A DNA stretch of 64,000 bases, taken from assembly GCA_034519525.1 (NCBI GenBank), contig JAXHOJ010000063.1, positions 186,001-250,000 on the forward strand. The letters run 5' to 3'. Shown here in pieces: positions 62,394-64,000 of the stretch. The stretch is from Gemmobacter sp034519525. GTDB lineage: Bacteria; Pseudomonadota; Alphaproteobacteria; Rhodobacterales; Rhodobacteraceae. The notes below the pieces were generated by a model. The model saw only the letters and a list, made by a program, of their open reading frames with translations. It ran no database searches and had not been told where the DNA came from. Position 1 is the stretch's first letter, and the number at the start of each line of letters is the position of its first letter. The position numbers were made by a program, and so were the translations under genes.

Positions 62394-64000
62394 TCAGCCG
62401 AGGTGTTTGCCGAGCACGCCGGCGATTTCAAACATCGTCACCTGCGGCTTGCCGAACACCGGCTCCAGCTTGGCATCGGCGTTGATGTTGCGCTTGTTGG
62501 TGGCGTCCTGCAGGCCATTGGCCTTGATGTAGTCCCAGAGCTTTTTCACCGCCTCGGGGCGCGACACGGCTTCGGCGCCGATCACTGCGGCAAGGGCGGC
62601 GCTGGGCAACTTGCCGCTGGCGGCGGTGGTCTTGCGTGGTGCCTTGGGGGGTTTCACTGCGGGCGTCTTTTTGGCAGCGGCTTTCTTAGCTGGCGTCGCT
62701 TTCTTGGCCGGCACGGTTTTGCTGGCGGCTGCGCGCGCGGGCGCACCGGCGGCTGTCTTGCGCGGCGGGAACTTGCTGGTGCGCGGCTCGAACTCGAAGT
62801 TCACCTTGCCCGCGTCCTTGTCCCAGGCCAGGAAGGCCTTGAAGGCGCGGCGCGTGCGCATGGAGACAAACTTGTCGAGCAGGTCGGTCTTGCCGGTTTC
62901 CAGCAGCTTGCTCATCTGCTCGCGCGCCACCGGCTGCTGCAGGATGATCTTGCCGCTCTTGAAATCGCAGCTCGGCGTGGCCTGCGCATTGGTGGGAACC
63001 GACTTTTCACACACGTAGTTGGCGCCATGTTCATGCACCGCACCGCCGCACTTGGGGCAGGCGCCGAGCGACTCGCTGCCGCTGAAGTCGACCAGCTCGC
63101 CGGTCTCTTCGTTCTTCTTGTCGTCGCCGAAATCGAATTCGAGCTTCCAGTTCTTCTCGTCTTCGTTGAACTTGATCACGATCTCGGCCACGAAGGGCCA
63201 GCCCGCCTTGGAGCGGAAGCCTTCGAGCGGACCGATGTATTTGGTCGCCAGCAGCTGCTCGGCCTCTTCGGGCTCGAAGGTGCGGCCGGCCGGTGATTTG
63301 CCGAACGAAAAACCGCAGCCTTCGCTGTTGCCGTCAGCGCCGGTGCAGCCGTAGCGGCGGTAGTTTTCCTTCACCACGCCACCGCAGTTGGGGCAGGGTG
63401 TTTCCAGCGTCGCGTAGTTGCCGGGGATGGTGTCGCGGTCGTATTCCTTGGCCTTCTTGACCATGCGCTCAGTCATGGCGGCGATCTCGGCCATGAAGGC
63501 GGCGCGCGAGAGCTTGCCGTGCTCCATCTGGGCCAGCTTGTACTCCCACTCGCCGGTGAGCTCGGCCTTGGAGAGTTCTTCCACCTCCAGCCCGCGCAGC
63601 AGCGTCATGAGCTGGAAGGCCTTGGCCGTGGGAATGATCTCGCGGCCTTCGCGCAGCATGTATTTTTCGGTCAGCAGGCCTTCGATGGTGGCCGCGCGCG
63701 TGGCCGGGGTGCCCAGGCCTTTTTCCTGCATCGCTTCGCGCAGTTCGTCGTCGTCGATCAGCTTGCCCGCGCCTTCCATGGCGCCCAGCAGCGTGGCTTC
63801 CGAGTAGCGCGCTGGCGGCTTGGTCTTCAGGCCCTTGGCCTCGACCGACTCCGTGCGCACGGTCTCGCCCTCGCGCACCGGCACCAGGTTCTGGCCCTTG
63901 TCGCCCTCTTTGGCGCCTTCCACGTCTTCGGCCGCTTCCTTGCCGTAGACGGCCATCCAGCCCGGCTTGACCAACACCTTGCCTTCGGTCTTGAAGTGGT
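62394..64000 (-). CDS. DNA topoisomerase III with C-terminal SWIB domain (N-terminal part outside window)
   Basis: The C-terminal 535 codons of a type IA topoisomerase, open to the window edge. It has ARYSEATLLGAMEGAGKLIDDDELREAM and GLGTPATRAATIEGLL, typical of the TopB toroid. Two zinc-finger-like segments follow (CPNCGGVVKENYRRYGC and CPKCGGAVHEHGANYVC). Then comes a histone H1-like Lys/Ala/Pro linker (residues rich in KKA, PAKK), and last a SWIB/MDM2 domain ending RNINADAKLEPVFGKPQVTMFE. SWIB fused to topoisomerase is known from some bacteria including chlamydiae and betaproteobacteria. The catalytic Tyr lies outside the window. Confidence 0.9.
   Translation of the reverse strand, partial: HFKTEGKVLVKPGWMAVYGKEAAEDVEGAKEGDKGQNLVPVREGETVRTESVEAKGLKTKPPARYSEATLLGAMEGAGKLIDDDELREAMQEKGLGTPATRAATIEGLLTEKYMLREGREIIPTAKAFQLMTLLRGLEVEELSKAELTGEWEYKLAQMEHGKLSRAAFMAEIAAMTERMVKKAKEYDRDTIPGNYATLETPCPNCGGVVKENYRRYGCTGADGNSEGCGFSFGKSPAGRTFEPEEAEQLLATKYIGPLEGFRSKAGWPFVAEIVIKFNEDEKNWKLEFDFGDDKKNEETGELVDFSGSESLGACPKCGGAVHEHGANYVCEKSVPTNAQATPSCDFKSGKIILQQPVAREQMSKLLETGKTDLLDKFVSMRTRRAFKAFLAWDKDAGKVNFEFEPRTSKFPPRKTAAGAPARAAASKTVPAKKATPAKKAAAKKTPAVKPPKAPRKTTAASGKLPSAALAAVIGAEAVSRPEAVKKLWDYIKANGLQDATNKRNINADAKLEPVFGKPQVTMFEIAGVLGKHLG

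Overview
This is about 64 kb of high-GC chromosome from a betaproteobacterium, most likely a member of the Comamonadaceae (Hydrogenophaga, Acidovorax or Rhodoferax type). The placement is an inference. It rests on a 1193-residue fused indolepyruvate oxidoreductase, a topoisomerase III with a C-terminal SWIB domain, a DUF3717 protein, recA-recX close to sucCD, TfpZ-type pilin accessory genes, and a GC-rich palindromic repeat whose core contains GCGTGGGGGC. No rRNA, tRNA, CRISPR array, prophage or complete insertion sequence was seen.

Layout. 1-8.5 kb (minus strand): a DUF1631 fragment, the Sec accessory genes secF-secD-yajC, and the fused indolepyruvate oxidoreductase facing a divergent Lrp/AsnC regulator. 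9.3-14.6 kb (plus): a compact six-gene exported-protein cluster. It has two related structural proteins, a third small secreted protein, a PapD-like chaperone broken by a one-base frameshift, a 655-residue predicted outer-membrane protein with a C-terminal SdrD-B-like domain, and a terminal secreted protein. It looks like a surface-fibre assembly system without a canonical usher and is the best candidate for an undescribed system. 14.7-29 kb: a galE-like epimerase, mltA, a two-component pair split by two plus-strand genes, a nitrilase-family amidase, yhdP and glnE. 29.1-36.7 kb (plus): an eight-gene lipid-modification operon (FAD oxidoreductase, DUF1365, Cfa-like methyltransferase, chalcone-isomerase-like protein, GPH transporter, DUF3833, SDR, NTF2-like). 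Its content matches the singlet-oxygen and furan-fatty-acid type clusters of alphaproteobacteria. 36.7-43.9 kb: a GST, purB, an oxygen-binding di-iron-type protein behind an FNR-like box, DUF3717/DUF1289, terC behind a yybP-ykoY manganese riboswitch, a small holin-family protein, bepA and moaC.

43.9-49.3 kb is the accessory, decaying part. It contains a FitB-like PIN toxin with an internal stop and only the tail of its antitoxin, a nucleotidyltransferase/small-protein pair, a rearranged duplicate of the moaC-fit junction, a tfpZ gene frameshifted at an 8-A run, two pilin genes each with its own sigma-54 promoter, a PIN remnant, and an intact relBE/yafQ-type module flanked by 40-bp direct repeats taken from the neighbouring gene. 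49.3-53.9 kb (minus) is a signalling operon: PP2C phosphatase, FHA protein, CHASE2 nucleotide cyclase and class-II cAMP phosphodiesterase. 54-64 kb: sucCD, argC, recX-recA, a MarR regulator, a TctD/TctE-like two-component system, a second GST and the C-terminal part of the topoisomerase III-SWIB gene.

A theme across the window is small-repeat and frameshift activity. A GC-rich palindromic repeat sits in frame inside both glnE and the Cfa-like gene, with a partial copy between two convergent genes. Three genes carry single disabling lesions (chaperone, fitB, tfpZ), which could be real decay, reversible slippage or sequencing error.
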